A DNA stretch of 10,931 bases. Source: Terana coerulea. Taxonomy: Eukaryota; Basidiomycota; Agaricomycetes; Polyporales; Phanerochaetaceae. A model generated the notes under the pieces. It was not told the origin of the DNA, did no database searches, and saw only the letters and a program-made list of their open reading frames with translations. A program made the position numbers and the translations under genes. The stretch's first letter is position 1. Each line of letters starts with the position of its first letter. Of the stretch, positions 8,798 to 10,931 are shown one piece after another. The stretch is from contig JAKOGH010001211.1 in assembly GCA_024811115.1 (NCBI GenBank), forward strand, positions 1 to 10,931, given 5' to 3'.

Positions 8798-9855
8798 CTA
8801 TTCGCCGTTTATCGCAAATCGGGTGGTCCCCTTCCGCATGCCTAAGTCGTTCCGGAGGTCGTCTTCCTGAACCAGCTCCTCGAACGGCCGGCAAGGCTCC
8901 TTCTTGTGCCGCTTCCAATCCACTTTCTGACATTCGGGCTGTGATGTTGCTCAACTTAGTAACGAGCGGGATCAGCAGATTCATGATCACTTACCGAGCA
9001 ATATGTGGCTACTTTGCAGACGGAGCACTGCTTCAGGTTGACCCCGTCCAACTCCCCGCTGCCCTCGGCGCCCTGCTTCATCTTCCGCGCCAAGCATCCA
9101 GGGTTATGGCAGATCTTCTTGGTCTGCGCCGTCTTGCCGATGATACCATACAGCTCCGGGTCCATGTCATCCTCGCTCTCCTTGTCGTCTTCGTCGGCGA
9201 CTGTCAGGCGTTGCAGCGCTTGGAGCTCCGACGTGTCTGGATCCAGGTCATGCGTAGGCGGCTCGTTCCGCGGATGGGTTGCGCGGTACTCCTGCAGCTC
9301 CTGCCGTTCACGCAGGCCGAGGTCGCGCATGTTAAGGCTTGCCGAGCTGCACGCGTCGCTTCTGAAGCACCTTTTCGCGGTCGCGGATGCAGGCCTCCGT
9401 GTCGTGCAGGAATTCGCAGTGGGGGTCCCAACACCCGGCTTCTCGGGCAAATCACTAGCAGGTGATAATAAGTCACATATCAGTGAGTGAAGATAAGTGA
9501 CTATATGCGTGAGCTCGCATAACGCACCATGCAGGGTATCAGACCTTTCGCAAAGCCATTCTTCTTCACCTTCTCAAACAGCCGGTCCCACGGCTTGCAG
9601 CCAGTCGTACCAGCTGGGAATGATAGTGCAGTATCATATTCCAAAAGGGCGCGCATCTCCGGCGTCGCGCAAGATTCCCGCCTCGCGGCTCTGCCAGTGG
9701 TTCCGGAAGCCGCGAACGTATATCTGGAGCTCCTCCGGGTCCATCGTGCCGTCCGGGCGCAGATCCAGCTTGACATTGACGACGGGCTTGAGCTGGTAGG
9801 GTGTGTACTTTCGAAACACAATGCCCTTGCGCGGAAAGAAAATACCCTTGGACAT
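8798..9855 (-). CDS. MYND zinc-finger protein with a possible CCCH-like finger, three exons
   Basis: Minus-strand exons 9855-9528, 9454-8995 and 8938-8798, about 310 codons. The start is MSKGIFFPRKGIVFRKYTPY. The N-terminal part continues with YVRGFRNHWQSREAGILRD and CKPWDRLFEKVKKNGFAKG. Exon 2 carries CWDPHCEFLHD (C-x4-C-x3-H), a possible partial CCCH finger, then a charged helix (RDREKVLQKRRVQLGK), an acidic stretch (VADEDDKESEDDMDPE) and the first half of a MYND finger: CHNPGC ... CSVCKVATYCS. A 56-nt intron (8994-8939) splits the finger, and exon 3 completes it as PECQKVDWKRHKKEPC. The protein ends MRKGTTRFAINGE then stop. MYND fingers mediate protein-protein contacts, often in chromatin or transcription factors; the function here is unknown. 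Frame breaks lie near 9660, at the first exon junction or just inside exon 2, and near 9335. The first intron (9527-9455, GTGCGT...CTAG) is less certain because phase 0 gives an immediate TGA. Confidence 0.82.
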
Positions 9856-10118
9856 GTTAGGAGGCGTGTCTATGAGCTCGAAGTCGCCTTTAATGGCGGC
9901 GCATTGTGTGGTAGCGTTCGATGGAGAGTGCAGCTTGCCCCTTTCCGATTTCCGCGTCTTTTGTGTGGTGTGTATACCTTGCTTGGACTCTGTTCTGCGT
10001 AGTAAGTAGTCTTATATGGAAGGAACGAAAGAGGCTCGAGAGTCGAGACGACGTGCTGGCCCAAAAGCGAGACTCAAGCGCCCAGCGGCGAGCGCGACTT
10101 ACAAGAGGACTTACTGCG
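9856..10118. other. Upstream region of the MYND gene
   Basis: This 263-bp stretch separates the MYND start codon from the right repeat copy and should contain its promoter and leader. No strong TATA box is seen at a fitting distance; tatacaca lies about 120 nt upstream on the minus strand. Short open frames here have no recognisable character. Confidence 0.4.
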
Positions 10119-10546
10119 GTACTGGCATGCCAATTTTGTATTCCATGCTACGATACTCGTTCCGCAAGTTTTCTTTCTGCTTGAGCTCGTCGAGTGGTCG
10201 CTCTGGCTTTGTTAGTCATCTTCGTGTTGAACGTCGAACGAGAGTCAGAGGAGATCTGAAATTGCACGCGACTTCACAAGAGATGAGCGTCTAACACGCT
10301 GATTGCTGACATTCCCTCTTTGGGAACACCAGTTGAACTTGAAGTTTGCTTCTCGGTGCGGACAGAGCCCAATCCAACATTCCGGTGCTCTGATCTGACA
10401 AGGGCAGAAAATGTAAGCTTATGTATATCAGCGAGCTGGTCTAAATGAACTCACGTTAAGTCCGCTCCGTCAAAGTGCGGCAACAAATTCATCCAACTAG
10501 ATATTCAAATTTTGCTGTGGCAGGAACGCAACGAACCCGTGCACGT
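10119..10546 (+). repeat. Diverged dispersed direct repeat, right copy
   Basis: Same-orientation partner of 4472-4914, starting with the identical gtactggcatgccaat and keeping all the blocks in order: 10183-10206, 10241-10266, 10319-10343, 10448-10468, tggcagga at 10518 and gtgcacgt at 10539. Weaker similarity (cttgaggtgg against cctgaggttg) may extend it to about 10590. No FunK1-like start follows it, unlike the left copy; the next gene is on the other strand. Confidence 0.75.
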
Positions 10547-10573
10547 ACAATACGCCGGTGTGCCCACGCCGGT

Positions 10574-10931
10574 TTAATTCAACTTGAGGTGGTTATCTAT
10601 TTTTCTCTTTTTCTGATCAAGCAAGGGCTCATCGCTTATGCTTTCCTCCGGCATGCCGTAGAGATCCTCGGTCAGCGCCCCTTTGCGTCCTCTTGCCAGA
10701 GACACGCCATCGCGAAGTGGTGTCTTCCCACTGTGAGCTTCAGAATACGACGAGGATTTATCTTGTCGCATTCTACACGAGGTCCGTCATCGGACAGATT
10801 CCTTCTCCACTGCCCGCGTCCCCGTCTCCAGAATCATCGACTGCTCCACCTGCATTCGACGCTTTCGGTTCAGCCTCGCCTCGGTACTCGCTACAGGCAG
10901 GTGCCCAGGACTTACGTTGCTCCTTTTGGAG
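10574..10931 (-). CDS. Probable C-terminal end of an unrecognised gene (partial)
   Basis: On the minus strand a frame is open from the window edge (10930) to TGA at 10789-10787. It resumes in the same frame to a TAA at 10576-10574. The final 65 codons are hydrophilic and end with ESISDEPLLDQKKRKIDNHL, where KKRK resembles a nuclear localisation signal; LARGRKGALTEDLYG lies further upstream. Before the TGA the same frame reads TEARLNRKRRMQVEQSM, but another minus frame (acidic, DDSGDGDAGSGEG) is also open. Given how often frames break in this window, the true upstream frame is unclear. No family is recognised. The plus strand in 10790-10931 is also open and Pro/Ser-rich, so strand is not certain either. 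Confidence 0.4.

Noticed and set aside
8755..9490. Plus-strand frames up to 236 codons
   Set aside because: They are the antisense shadow of the MYND gene, whose zinc-finger residues and splice junctions fix the minus strand as coding.
4472..10546. The repeats as LTRs of one intact retrotransposon
   Set aside because: The interior encodes a kinase and a MYND protein, with no reverse transcriptase, integrase or gag sequence, and the copies are far too diverged for a recent element.
10905..10929. GTAAGT...CTGTAG on the minus strand near the right edge, a possible intron
   Set aside because: Only 25 nt long, too short for a spliceosomal intron, and the frame is open straight through it.
1..10931. 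tRNA, rRNA, CRISPR, bacterial operon or plasmid origin signals
   Set aside because: None found on reading both strands; the spliceosomal introns and gene families point to a fungal nuclear genome.

Overview
The window looks like nuclear DNA of a filamentous basidiomycete (Agaricomycete-type). It is gene-dense, with genes on both strands. The introns are short (47-73 nt) with GTAAGT/GTGAGT-type donors and YAG acceptors, and several have CTAAC/CTGAC-like branch sites. The gene families fit too: an F-box protein, a 14-helix MFS exporter, a fungal-specific FunK1 kinase with a long Ser/Pro-rich leader, and a MYND zinc-finger protein. No bacterial, phage or CRISPR structure was seen.

Layout from left to right. 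(1) 1-1347, minus: F-box protein whose 3' end lies outside the window. It has one coding intron and a likely 5'UTR intron. (2) 1680-3600, minus: MFS transporter of the DHA2 drug:H+ antiporter type, rebuilt from six exons. (3) About 3760-4470: gene-poor stretch upstream of the MFS gene, with a perfect TGACGTCA palindrome. (4) 4472-4914: first copy of a diverged direct repeat. (5) 5003-8462, plus: FunK1 protein kinase with at least four introns and intact-looking HRD and DWD catalytic motifs. (6) 8798-9855, minus: MYND zinc-finger protein in three exons, convergent with the kinase. (7) 10119-10546: second copy of the repeat. (8) 10574-10931, minus: probable C-terminal end of an unrecognised gene that enters from the right edge.

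The dominant oddity is that all four recognisable genes change reading frame roughly every 100-300 bases. Conserved residues, splice sites and termini stay readable if one switches frames, and many of the breaks look like one base missing from a short homopolymer (GGGG, CCCC, TTTT). This pattern in four unrelated neighbours fits uncorrected sequencing indels better than independent gene death, although decay cannot be excluded. The coding calls are therefore gene spans with exon structure, not clean open frames.

The genes do not form an obvious pathway. F-box and FunK1 families are typically large and variable in basidiomycetes, and an MFS exporter is common accessory content. The diverged direct repeats on either side of the FunK1/MYND pair are the main structural hint of local duplication or repeat insertion. 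I see no convincing new biological system here.
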